Shown: positions 45,001-55,208, counted from the stretch's first letter. The stretch is DNA of 64,000 nt from Streblospio benedicti (GCA_019095985.1 CM032660.1:42942405-43006404), one strand, 5' to 3'. Notes: generated by a model from the letters alone, not told the origin. Made by a program: numbers and translations.

Positions 45001-48000
45001 GCTATGTTAGACATATATGTTTATATTGTATTCTAAACGGGATAATAAAGTTCAAATCACATCTTGAGCTTTCAGCAATTGCTCTTGCCTTGTTCACAAC
45101 AAATGATGACGTCATAGGTCATCACTGTTGGCGCGGGAGAATCCCCAGCTGCGTGTCCCCTCAAGGGGAGGGGGGATTCTCTGGCGCCAACAGTGACGAC
45201 CTATGACGTCATCATTTGTTGTGAAAAAGGCAAGAGCAATTGCCGAACGCTCAAGATGTAATTTAAACTTTATTATCCTGTTCAAAATATAAACATATAT
45301 CTATCAGATCCAGGATAAATAATGAACTTTCATCATACTGTTGTTTGACTGATGCGGAGCCTAAACCTCGTTTCGTCTATGATGTTTAGGCTCCGCATCA
45401 GTCGAACAACCATTGATATCTGTATAAATTGCTCCCATGATGCTGAGCCCCATGGCACCTGCAGCGTGTCTCCATGGCATCATAGACTATCACTATACTA
45501 GCCTCTACAACAGCCTCCTGCTGACTCCGTTCACTCCATCACCGCCGGACAGGAGGACATAAAACAGACTAAGACCGTGGCACCTGCAGCGTGTCTCCCT
45601 GCAGCTTGAGGTAGACGGAGGCGTCGTGGTCGCGCACGTTGGGCATGCCCTGGACGCCGGGGATGCGCTCCGTCACCACGTAGGCGTGCTTCATGGCCAC
45701 CAGCGGCACCGCCACCCCCGCCATCGCACCCAGCGCCGGTGCCCACACACCTGGTGCAGGGAGTGAGCGTTATGTCTGCTATCACTACCGTACCCTATTC
45801 GTTCTAATAAGCACACCTGCCCCATTAACCGCACCCCCCCTGTTTACACAGATTATATTAATCAAATTTTGCTTTTTTCCCAAAAAAGATTTCATGTTTA
45901 TCACTGCGAAAAATTATCAGGGTGCGCTTACTACTAATATTCAACAATTGTTTTTATTTGAAATTTGTTTTTTTGCAAGAGCACTGTGCGCTTATTAGAA
46001 TGAATACAGTATACGACAATCCCAATTGCACACCCTTGTGTGCCCTCCCCCTTCTTTTTCGTAAATGTCCTTAAGAATTATGTAGTAACTCCACTCTCAT
46101 GTAACAGCCCAAACCCCAGTTTGAGAAAATTTAAATTTAATGGCCCTGGGCGCTTGGATGGTCATATACGGTACTTGAGTAACAAATTTTTAATTTTAAT
46201 GTGTGCTTCTGTGGCTGAGTGGATAGGGAGTTGGACTCGTGACCAGAAGGTCATCGATTCACTTCGTGGTCGGGTCTGGTTGTGAGTGTTGAGCAAACTC
46301 ATACCTAAATAGTTACACACAGCTCCATGGTACCTACACATTTATTACGTATAGGTCATTGGGTTGAAAGAGTGAATGACTGATCGTGCGAGTGATTAGC
46401 ATCGTGCGCTGAATGTGCTGCATGAGATAAAAACTTGGATCACGACTATAAACCACCACATTTACATTTAATGTTAGTCAATGTCCTAGAGGACAATTTT
46501 TAGGGGTACCATGTACTAGTTTTCATCTCAAATGTGGGAAATGTAATACCTTATCACCCATTACATGATCACAATCTTCACCATAGCATTCCCACAACTG
46601 CGATCTGTTTCTTAACCTTTCTATATCTGTGTCTGTGTCATTGCCGAATATAGCATTACTCTTAAATATAAAGTGAACTCAACAAACTGATCTAAGGGGA
46701 CCATATAGCACTTGTTATATAAAGGATGTCATCTCACCACAGCAATTGACAACTGCCTTGGTCGCGATGGTCCCCCTGCTGGTCTCCACAGCTTTCACCC
46801 TCTTGGCACCAAAGTCATCCACATGCGTCTGAATCCCTGTCACAGAGGTTTTCTGCAACACCTATAGTGAGAAAATATGTTCTGAATCTATGAGGAAAAA
46901 AGGCAGGTATCAAAGCTCATAATTGGCATTCGCAAACTTTCAAACTCTTGCTTGCTATACACTTTTGCCATGCTGTAATTGTGTTGTACTAGCAAATACT
47001 TGCAACGTTGAGATTGTCAGCACAGATTGAAAAAAAGAATTGAAACAGTCAAACAGTTTTTAATTCCTTACATGTCCTATAAAATTGTTAGGGCTGCAGT
47101 TGTTAGTGTTTTCTAACTGTAATATCAGCTAATCTTATGTTTTAGTGACTTACTATCATTAATCAAATACATGATAAACAGCGAATACACATCCAATAAT
47201 TTCTCACTTGCTATTCAATTTTAAAACGAATACTGTTATTTTTGCAGCTATTTGTCATACAAGGAAAAGTGTTTGTTTTTTAAGTAAAATCTGGGTAGTA
47301 GAAAATAAAAAATGTGAAAGTTTTCTAAGGAAATAAACAAAATTTGAAAACAATTATCAAATAAGGATTAATGGCATGGCATGAATAAAGGGCATTGTTA
47401 ATATTCATGTTGTTGTTGGACTACCTCTCATGTTCAGCCAGGTCAGCAAATTACACTGGGCGGATTTTGAATGAGCAGAACGCAAAGGTCCCACATCCAA
47501 ATAAATAGCAGAGATGACAATGGATTATAGTAATAGTGATCATGACAAAGTGTCATGAATAGAAGTGGCATAATAAAGAAGAACTCACATCTCAATTTTG
47601 TAAGTCTCCAAAGTTGCTAAATTAGATACCACAACAAAATGATAACCGATACTTAAACATTGACTTGGAGAAAACGTAATAATCCAATTCATCAAAGTGA
47701 TTCAACGAAAATAATAAAGCTGTGCTATTTCTTATTGGTATAAAGATCATTGGAGCATACCAAAATCTCATGGGATAGTTATTTTAACTGGCAAAGGTGT
47801 TTTTTATATGGTAGGTAAACACAAATATCGATTTAAACATGTAGATTAAGGAAGTATATACATTTGTAAATATTTATGCAGAATATGTGGCAGTGTATGC
47901 CTTGGCAATATATATCAATATGTCTAACGAGATTACCCAGGTAAATCTTCATGATTCTAATTATCATTGGGTGTCAAAATAATAGGGGTGCTGTATTTAA

Positions 48001-51000
48001 CATATGTTTAGAGATAATATAAAAAATTATGAATTTGGCTCTTTGGTTATGCAATCTAGTAAAAAGTATACACAAATTCTATGACAAATCCATCAGGTTT
48101 TATTGAAAATGCAAGGTGCTTTATATTCAGTTGAATTATAATGAGTCATAATGTTTGTTTGTTTGTTTGTTTGTTTGATTGTTTGTTTGTTTGTATGGAT
48201 ACTCTGCAGCCATCAACTTTGATGATTATATCAGAGGGAGGCCACATGGTGTTGGTACATGGACCTCCATAGGCAGGTTAGGTAGCCAACTGAGCCTCAG
48301 GGGTGGAAGGATCACACTAGCTATTGTTTTCAAACTAGGTGAGTTCTTTCACGTGCAGAGGCGTGACTGTCCTCTATACGGGACACGCCTTTTAACAAGG
48401 CTTCGGAACCTCACCCTTGTCTAATATACATACTCAACTGAGGCGACACACTCGGTGGAGATCAGCAACGCAGCACCAGACATACGACGTAACAGTTTTG
48501 GCAACACTAAGTCTACCATGGCCAGGGTGGGAACTTGCGACGCAGGCAAATCACGTTTTCAGGTCGTATGCTCTAACCACTAAACATGTTTATTGATAAG
48601 AGGACCATGATGGCCTACATTATTCACCTGTCCTTATGCAAAACATAATCTCTGTATACATGATAATATTATAAGGGTCCATAATCAACTAAGAAGTATG
48701 ATTCCCAGAAGAAGCTATGATTTTAGGAACCCTAGATCATAGGAATCCTAGAGCAGTGGGGTGGAGGTCAGTTTTCAAAGCAAGGGCATGATGCAATAAT
48801 GGAAACAGACTATTGGCCACATTGGTTTTTATGTGAGTTTTGTGAGAATCAAGTTAAAAATGAAGCAGTTCTTGCACAAACAAAACATCATTGGTAGAGC
48901 TCTAGGGCAAGGTCAGTTTTCAACACGGGGCATGATAAAAAAAAACTATTCTATAACCATACAGCACCTATGCAAATTTGGCAGATCCAGTTGGGGGAAA
49001 ACATATTTTTAGGGGGAAAGAGTCTGATTTTGAATCTACCAATGCATTTCCCACATGTGTACAGCATAAATATACATGTACAATTTTCATAGGTATTCCT
49101 CATGGTACTAATACTGCCACTAACCAATGGTCAGTGCACAACTGACAACTGTGAGCAGAAGACATTCACCCAAGAGAACCAAGTACGGTTACTGTCTGAG
49201 AGACTCGATGCACTCACCACAGCGTATCTTCTTCAAGGTAACAAATTACATCAAATAAGGCATGAGGCACAGGTTCCTCAAAATTGCTTCTTTTGGATTA
49301 AAATCAAATTTACTTCTATCACTTAAAGAAGTAATTAGGTGAGTTTCTTCCATATGTAAACATCAAGCAATGAGTTTTAATTCTACCACATGATTACTGA
49401 CCAACACCTAAATATGATTTTTTTTTCATGTGGCGTGTAACAGCTGATGAGTTAAAGTCTACAAAGTCTTCAATTGAGGCTTTGGAAAAAAAGCTAGAGC
49501 AAAATCAGAATAACATTTCAGGTAGTTTTAATTATTGATTTGTGAAATCTAAAAAGGCATTATGATATCATTGTTCCCACAGAGCTTATATTCTGACCAT
49601 ATAGCACCTGACTATGAAGCGTGTGGGATGAGTTTTGTAATGGTAGCATGCCTGCGGCGGGCTTACACACATATGACTGGTCTATAATGTAAAGTGGGGA
49701 ATCAGGAGTTCGATTCCACGATCATCCAATGAATCTTTGAGTGGGTTTTGTGAAACTTTCAACGTATATCTCATTGTGTCATGATTGCTGACATGTATAC
49801 TACATCTGTTTTCAGACCTACAGACTGTGTATGCCTTTACTGCAGCGATGGGTAAAAGTATGACCTTAGCAAAGGGAGAAAGACTCGAATTTTCAACGGT
49901 TTTGTACAATAACGGAAATGCTTATAATGCTAGAACAAGTCAATTCACCTGTCCAGTGTCTGGTATCTACAGCTTCTCCTTTACACTGATGTCAGGGACA
50001 CATGCTGCTGCAAATTTATTCGTTGAAGATGAGGCAAAGTTATCGGCATTCACAGAACTGCACCATCAACAGAGTTCTAACATGGTCTTTACAACATGTT
50101 TGGAAGGGCAGAAAGTGGACATAAGAAGTTTTGGTCCACCATGGCACACTTTTTTGGACCATGGTGCCTACTACACAACTTTCTCTGGATGGCTTTTTAA
50201 GAGAATATGAGATGATGATAGTTATAATCACTTTTACTAATTTTGACTGAAATTCTTTATTGATGGGTAAAATGCAATCATTGAAGTACAGATATTGCTG
50301 TCCATACTAATAAATATATTAGCAATAGAGATTTTGTTACACCTTAATTGTCTTCAACGATATATATTTCATATGAGTCCATATTCCTTCTGCTGTACAG
50401 ATATAATATGCATAGATAAGCACGTGCTTAATGCCCAAACCCTCAGGTTAGGTCCCCGGGTGGTCCGGAGTAGGTGTATCCACCTCAATGTAGAACAGTC
50501 CACACCCATCCTGTATATTATATTTATGTTATATTCATGTTTATGTTTAAACAATCTTAGCACCACTATTAATGAACCAACAATAGTGTTTGAGGTGTCA
50601 AAATAAAGCTACTTACTTATATTTTCTTAATATAAACACACTTTTTATGATCCATTAAAATTACTGGATGATAGTATGGTGCATTTTGTTATGGTATGAC
50701 TTATGCACACCCAGCCTGTTGGAGCCATGATCTCAATGTGATCTCGATTCATAGCCTACGAACCTACGTGTATAATTTGAACCAACCCTGGGTATAATAT
50801 AAGTTTCTCCATTTATGAAGAAAGTAGAAACATTGGTGTAATCTACAATCAAATATCACTTTGACAGAAGCGGGAAATTAAATCAGTCTAGATAATTTAT
50901 TACTTTAAAACATTATTATACAACAAAAAAATTATACAATTAGATATGTTAGATATATCTTGTACAACAAATAAACATTATTAACTAGAAGGGTACTACT

Positions 51001-51803
51001 TATTGGAGAACAAAATCCCATCACCATTGAACATATATCAGTACTTTAAACTGCCATTTCATGATTTTTTATTGGATTGTCAATGATTATAGACCTTATA
51101 ACAGAGCAACCTTTTATCATTGCCTGGGTGTGTGTGTGGGGGGGGGTAGAAGCTTATGAAAAAAACTAGTTTGTACACATTTGGTTTGTATGGTAATATT
51201 TCCTGATCACACTTTTTGACGAAATATGAAATAACGTTATGATATATGCTTTGGAAGTGCACACAAGAATTTTGGCATACCGTATCCCCGTGCATTAGAG
51301 CGCTGTGCTTATAACCGAAAAACACGATGTTTTGAGGCCTTTTGATTGTTAAATTTGTTCTTGACATCAAGCGCAGTCTCTTAAATTCGAACACCAAACC
51401 TTTGCATCTGCCTTTGCTTCTACGCTGAATTGATAGATAGCAGTTGAAGGAAAATACATTCAATTGAATAAGAAAGAAAAAATCAGTTATCACAATCTCA
51501 TTTTAGATGCTCACAAATTGGCAAAGTCCTAGCTGTAATCACACGTTTGCCAGGCTAGAAACTAGCACTTTTAAATAGTAATTTCAGTTGAGATTCTCAG
51601 CCTTGATTGAAAGAATGAATTGCCATAAACATTTACTGATTACATGTCCTATAAAACTATGAATACTGCTATGATTTAGTGCTTTATAACTTTGATATCA
51701 GACCTATCTTATGTTTTTGAGTGACTCAATATAGAAATATAAGAGGATAAACATCCAATAATACTCCACACGTTTGCTATTTAATTTTAAATCAAACATC
51801 AGC

Positions 51804-51837
<34 letters not shown>

Positions 51838-54800
51838 ATTCAAGGAAAAGTGAAAACATTTTTCAGTAAAATCTGTAAAATAGTTAAAAACACAAAGTAT
51901 GAAGATTTGCAATAAGGAAATAAATCAATTTTGAAAACAGTCATCTACCAATACTTATTATAGGTATACATGTATATGAAATTCATGAGCCCTACTTTTC
52001 ATAATATTAAGATCCTATCATCTTATCAATGTTAAAATCAACCCTACTGAAATACAATCCTTTCATATCATACCTAAGACCTTGAAATCCAGTTTTCATA
52101 TTATGATAGTGTAAGAAAAGTGGCCCAGGGCACGGTAATCTATCAAGTGTCTTGCATACGCCTGACGGCTTAGAAATTTCGGGGACAAGGAATAGACACG
52201 TTCAGTATAATGCAGCCAAGCTGTAGTCCTGAAGCGGATTAAAGGCCTGGATGTCTCTAGGTTGGAAACTACAAAGTCTCTGAACATGTAGGATGGCTAG
52301 CGTTAGTGGTAGCGCGCCTGACTATGCATATATGACTGGTCTGTAGTGCATCAGGAGATCATGAGTTTGAGTCCAAAGCTAATCAAAGCTTAACAGTTTT
52401 TTTAAAGGTTCTCAACTCACATCCTATCACACAACTATAACATCATGAGTACCCATGAGGTTAGACCCTGTACCCAGGAAAATTGATCATCATATCTCAT
52501 ACAATGGAGTGCCTGGTTTAGTTTTCATATGATAAGTAACCTCCTTACCTATCAAAATCTGTTTGCTCTAATAATAGAACCAATAGATTTCATGGGTTTT
52601 GTACATGCAAAAGACCAAGAACATGCAAAAAACAGCCACATGAAAATGACATTTTGACGGAGAAAAAAGGGGGCCAAATGCTTCCCTCACTACGACACAT
52701 CCCACGCTGTCTCACCTTTGCGCCTGCCCGTGTGGCGACCCTGGTGACCCCCGTGCAGTAGCCGGCGGGGTCGATCGTCCCGTCCCGGGGCGAGTACAGC
52801 GTGCCATAGACGTCGCTCACGTTCATCAGTGGGTACAGCTGCTGGGTCTCCGCAGGCGACAACAGGTGGGACTCAATGCCGTACACCTTACCCAGCTGGC
52901 AATCAAAGGCAAGATACAGTACAGGAGAACCTCTCTATTAGGACCACCTTTGGGAGCACTGTGTTAGGTGATCTCATTAGATAGGTGGTCTCTATACAGA
53001 GGCTAGTTTTGGTAGTGTGAAAAGTGGTCTTATCATAGACGTGGTCTCAATAGAGGGGTGGTTTTAATTTAAGATACAGTTAAACGTCTAATTAACTTAA
53101 GACCGCCTCTATGAAGAGACAACCTCTATGATAAGATCCATTTCTCACAGTCCAAAGTCCTCATAAAGAGACTGCCACAAACCTCCATAAAGGGACCACC
53201 ACTTGAAGCCAGCCATTAGGTCGCCTTGTTTGAGAGGTCTACTGTTACACTGTGCAGGTAGGAAGTTCCAGAACTTTGTTATCTGGATATTGCTTGCCTT
53301 GAATTGTTCGTTATCTCGAGGTTCTTTCATTTCCTTTCAATTACATGAAGAAATCTAATAGTTAGTTATGGGGTCAGTCATGACCACTCAGTTACAGAAA
53401 AGACCAAACAACAGCCTTAGTGTATCGCTTTTAAAACATAGTTGATTCCAATGCATGATAAAAAGCATATAGAAATGCACACTTACAGTATGTAGCCGCT
53501 TGTATTCGTCCATGCGCTCCTTATTGGATGCGATGAACATTCCGCCATTGATGATCCAGCCTGGATTCACTCCAGATTCCTCCTCTAAATTCTCCATCAA
53601 AGCTGTCGATCTCCTGATGATTTCCACATCGACATCAGATGGACGTAACCGCCACACCAAACCTGTGAATGTTACACAAATTTGCCAATATTAAGGTATA
53701 CAATGTAGTGTATACATTCACCCAAATACATGTGAGGTGCTGGACTTAAAGATAATGCTCAGTCAAAAATACATCTCTTCTGTAAAATCCAGCATCAATA
53801 AACGATGTCACTTTTCCATTGGAAGTATATGGAAAATAACACGCATATTCTCCACATTTGATATTCATGACAGCTTTAAAAATGCCATGCCGTCTTGTTT
53901 ATGTTACACGAAAACATAACAGATGAATTGTTGCATACAGTACAGTAGAACCAACAATTAAGACTACCTCTCTATTGAGACCACCTCTATAATAAGACCA
54001 CTTTTCATGGTCCCAAACCTTCATAAAGCTACCAAAACGAACCTCTGTATAGAGACCAACCTCTCTATTGAGGCTACCTAACACTGGTCCCAAAGGTGGT
54101 CCTAATAGAGGTTCTGCAGTCTCTACCTGCAGTGTGCCACGTGGTGCCGGCGGTGAGCTGGTCTTTCTCCACTAGCACGGTGTTGGTCACTCCCATCTTG
54201 GCGAGGTGGTACTGCAGTGTGCAGCCGGCCACACCCCCACCCACGATCACCACGTCCGCCTCGCGCGGCGCCGACTGATCGAGGCTGCTGCCATTGTCAG
54301 TGCTAGCAGAGTACTGCCTGAGGAGCAGGATGAAGTAGTACAGTTACAGGCACGTTGCGAGCATTTGGTGCTGTTGGGTGCAACGATTCATGATTATATA
54401 GGTTATACAGATGTGTGGATGGGGATGCGTTTAACTGTGTACAGAATGTGAGACCAAACTGGTCAGGGAGCGGACCTAGTTAAGATACAAAAAAAGACAT
54501 GGATGGTGGCTATACTTAACACGTTTTGATCTGCAAATGCAATATCTTGGGGGATTTTTTTTTTACCTTTTTACCAGGTGGGTCCTATTTACACATGTAC
54601 CAGCCAAAATCACACAAAGGACGATGAGACTGAGTTGTATGGTTTATCACAGGGTGCTTATCATGAAATTCAATGTTAGTTTAAAGCAGTTCTACGTTAC
54701 AACTGCTAAAATGGGAGAGATTTTACATAACAATAGGGGGCCCAACTGAATAGCTGAATCCATGTTAGTTATATCTTAATTGTAATATGTTTCACTGTGT

Positions 54801-54963
54801 ATTATTCTAGTATAACAACAACTCTTACTGATAAGGCACAGCTTCTGGAGCATTTGTGTCGTGATGTGTACTGCTCGAGCAGGTTCTAGCGAGGTAGTTT
54901 TGACGGGTCGAATTAGCCAGTCTCCATAACCAACTGCCACTCGAGTATGCCCGCAACATGGTT
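36089..54963 (-). CDS. SARDH: Sarcosine dehydrogenase, mitochondrial
   Basis: Mitochondrial matrix flavoenzyme that demethylates sarcosine to glycine, passing one-carbon units to tetrahydrofolate and electrons to ETF. Nineteen coding exons, high to low: 54963-54828, 54317-54127, 53662-53487, 52895-52716, 46861-46738, 45750-45584, 44709-44671, 43312-43203, 42923-42805, 41753-41678, 41371-41230, 40578-40378, 40246-40114, 39794-39672, 39057-38910, 38168-38099, 37509-37323, 36650-36482, 36354-36089 (edges good to 1-2 bp). Length is about 917 residues, essentially that of human SARDH. The N-terminus [20 protein letters not shown] is basic and acid-free (transit peptide). [13 protein letters not shown] is the FAD dinucleotide fold. 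GTTWHTAG carries the His expected to bind FAD covalently. C-terminal GcvT-like folate domains include [14 protein letters not shown] and [18 protein letters not shown], not DMGDH, by SESYAKNY-type and [20 protein letters not shown] wording. A C1q gene lies antisense in intron 4. Confidence 0.96.
37745..37851. mobile_element. Short fold-back element
   Basis: TAGATGTGGTCGCCAGAGTC at the left pairs with the inverse phrase GACTCTGGTGACCGCATCTA at the right, with a second internal inverted pair (AGAGACTAGTCAC / GTGTGATGAGACTCT). About 107 bp, in a SARDH intron. Confidence 0.8.
40988..41156. mobile_element. Fold-back element, nearly full palindrome
   Basis: Arms of about 80 bp. Left GCTTCGTAGAGGGTAGAAG ... 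GTTTACCTACTTATA; right TATAAGTAGGTAAACAATGA ... CTTCTACCCTCTACGATGC. Arm identity is about 85 percent. In a SARDH intron 75 bp from the exon at 41230. Confidence 0.85.
44960..45447. mobile_element. Compound palindromic element flanked by 16-bp direct repeats
   Basis: Direct repeats CTCCCATGATGCTGAG lie at 44960-44975 and 45432-45447. Just inside are inverted ends CAATTTATACGGATA (44986) and TATCTGTATAAATTG (45417-45431). The interior holds two fold-backs. One is 45013-45302 with arms of about 125 bp, including a TGACGTCA site in each arm and a CCCCTTGAGGGG-like tip. The other is 45341-45412 with 27-bp arms (TGACTGATGCGGAGCCTAAA). It is intronic in SARDH, about 130 bp from the exon at 45584. 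Confidence 0.85.
45451..45610 (-). repeat. Duplicated SARDH donor edge
   Basis: The plus-strand phrase TGGCACCTGCAGCGTGTCTC marks the true donor (45577-45596; the minus strand reads exon end GGAGACACGCTGCAG then GTGCCA). It recurs at 45453-45472 inside the intron as a decoy donor with coding bases, immediately beyond the compound palindrome. Confidence 0.8.
45784..46012. mobile_element. MITE family K, fuller copy
   Basis: Left TACCGTACCCTATTCGTTCT, then AATAAGCACACC; right GTGCGCTTATTAGAATGAAT, then ACAGTAT. These are inverted ends of about 30 bp. The interior matches 12945-13065. Confidence 0.8.
46006..46175. mobile_element. MITE family J, copy 1
   Basis: Ends ACAGTATACGACAATCC and GGATGGTCATATACGGTAC. 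The interior shares TGTCCTTAAGAATTATGTAG and CATGTAACAGCC (inverted) with 58.82-58.99 kb. It directly abuts or overlaps family K. Confidence 0.8.
46201..46478 (+). repeat. tRNA-derived SINE, family 1, best copy
   Basis: The head GTGCTTCTGTGGCTGAGTGG, then ATAGGGAGTTGGACTCGTGA and CCAGAAGGTCATCGATTC, has A box (TGGCTGAGTGG), anticodon-like loop and B box positions of a tRNA. The body contains GTGTTGAGCAAACTC and GTATAGGTCATTGGG. The tail is CCACCACATTTACATTTA. Other copies: 0.9, 3.0, 15.1 and 21.8 kb. Confidence 0.85.
46960..47370. repeat. Direct repeat I, left copy, flanking the nested C1q region
   Basis: Shares in order GAGATTGTCAGCACAGATTG, TTACATGTCCTATAAAA, ATATCAGCTAATCTTATGTT, AAACAGCGAATACACATCCA, TTGCTATTCAATTTTAAA, CAAGGAAAAGTG, AAGGAAATAAAC and TTTGAAAACA with 51560-51960, same orientation. 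Roughly 70 percent identity by eye. Confidence 0.8.
48183..48592 (-). repeat. SINE-like repeat E with tRNA-like head
   Basis: The minus-strand head at 48592-48530 reads GTTTAGTGGTTAGAGCATAC, with A box TGGTTAGAGCA. The tail contains GACCTCCATAGGCAGGTTAG and GATACTCTGCAGCCATC, shared with 10229-10380. A (GTTT)n run precedes it on the plus strand at 48151-48195. The plus-strand open frame here (48179-48424) is repeat sequence, not a gene. Confidence 0.7.
48980..49020. mobile_element. MITE family A, left-end fragment
   Basis: TTGGCAGATCCAGTTGGGGG then AAAACATATTTTTAGGGGG; only the left 40 bp is recognisable. It ends about 70 bp before the first C1q exon. Confidence 0.5.
49093..50210 (+). CDS. 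Secreted C1q-domain protein nested in SARDH intron
   Basis: Exons 49093-49237, 49444-49521 and 49816-50210. The frame [15 protein letters not shown] is a hydrophobic secretory leader ending at a Cys. Met at 49102 is a usable start, though the acceptor at 49092 (TTTTCATAG) suggests a 5' exon upstream. A short helical, coiled-coil-like stalk follows ([37 protein letters not shown]), replacing the collagen stalk of vertebrate C1q. The final exon encodes a complete C1q head of about 130 residues: [34 protein letters not shown], and the ending [13 protein letters not shown], typical of C1q/TNF folds. Such proteins are lectin-like or immune pattern-recognition proteins in invertebrates; the ligand is unknown. 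Transcribed opposite to SARDH. Confidence 0.9.
49625..49730 (+). repeat. tRNA-derived SINE head, family 2
   Basis: GTAATGGTAGCATGCCTGCG gives the A-box region, then CATATGACTGGTCTATAATG, and B box GGAGTTCGATTCCACG. Like 5826 and 52305 it carries the ATGACTGGTCT insertion. It lies in the last C1q intron. Confidence 0.65.
50475..50715. repeat. Dispersed repeat H, copy 2
   Basis: CACACCCATCCTGTATATTA, TTAATGAACCAACAATAGTG, TTTGAGGTGTCAAAA, TTTATGATCCATTAAAATTA and GCATTTTGTTATGGTATGAC match 35155-35365 in order. It lies just downstream of the C1q gene. Confidence 0.75.
51560..51960. repeat. Direct repeat I, right copy
   Basis: Matches 46960-47370 in the same orientation; see that entry for shared phrases. 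It contains a 28-base T run at 51807-51834 that is absent from the left copy. Confidence 0.8.
52305..52378 (+). repeat. tRNA-derived SINE head, family 2
   Basis: GCGTTAGTGGTAGCGCGCCT (A box TAGTGGTAGCGCG), ATATGACTGGTCTGTAGTGC and GAGTTTGAGTCC (B-box-like). It shares the insertion seen at 5.83 and 49.63 kb. Confidence 0.65.
52585..52690. mobile_element. MITE family A, internal fragment
   Basis: GATTTCATGGGTTTTGTACA, ATGAAAATGACATTTTGACG and AAAAAAGGGGGCCAAATGC follow the family order, without clear ends. It ends 25 bp before the SARDH exon at 52716. Confidence 0.55.
52919..53250. mobile_element. Two inverted copies of MITE family F
   Basis: ACAGGAGAACCTCTCTATTA starts the first and GAGAGGTCTACTGTTAC ends the second. 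The modules GGTGGTCTCTATACAGAGG and GAAAAGTGGTCTTATCATAG appear in reversed order relative to 53.94 kb, then again in the forward order. A head-to-head pair 25 bp from an exon border (52895). Confidence 0.75.
53941..54120. mobile_element. MITE family F, complete copy next to SARDH exon
   Basis: Starts ACAGTAGAACC and ends AGAGGTTCTGCAGT, about 180 bp. Its right end is 7 bases from the exon at 54127, so it supplies most of the donor-proximal intron. Confidence 0.85.
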
Positions 54964-55208
54964 CTGTAGGCAAACAACATCAATACTACAATCTGTTCTT
55001 TCTAGCATGGGTCCAGGATCAAAAAAGGAAAGTTCATGAATGCAATTTTCAACAAAAGGTGAGTTTATTTTGTTATAGAACCATAATACAAAACATGAAT
55101 TGCCCATGTCATGAATGGATTATCTTAATTAACTTATACTCAATAGGAAAGGTCTCATGAAGATATTCTTAGGGTCGTATAACTGGGTGATGGGGAGGGG
55201 GGCACGCA

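Noticed and set aside
45531-45785. Minus-strand frame rich in Gly/Ala/Arg over the SARDH exon
   Set aside because: Out-of-frame shadow of the GC-rich SARDH exon 45750-45584.
46201-46275. Functional tRNA gene
   Set aside because: Boxes A and B are present but acceptor and D stems do not pair well, and the segment continues into a SINE body found in several copies.
48179-48424. 81-codon plus-strand frame containing [18 protein letters not shown]
   Set aside because: It lies inside a SINE-like dispersed repeat, part of which also occurs at 10.2 kb without an open frame.
46960-51960. LTR element bracketing the C1q gene
   Set aside because: The direct repeats are about 70 percent alike, lack TG...CA ends, primer site and polypurine tract, and no gag/pol-like sequence lies between; duplicated intron DNA is more likely.
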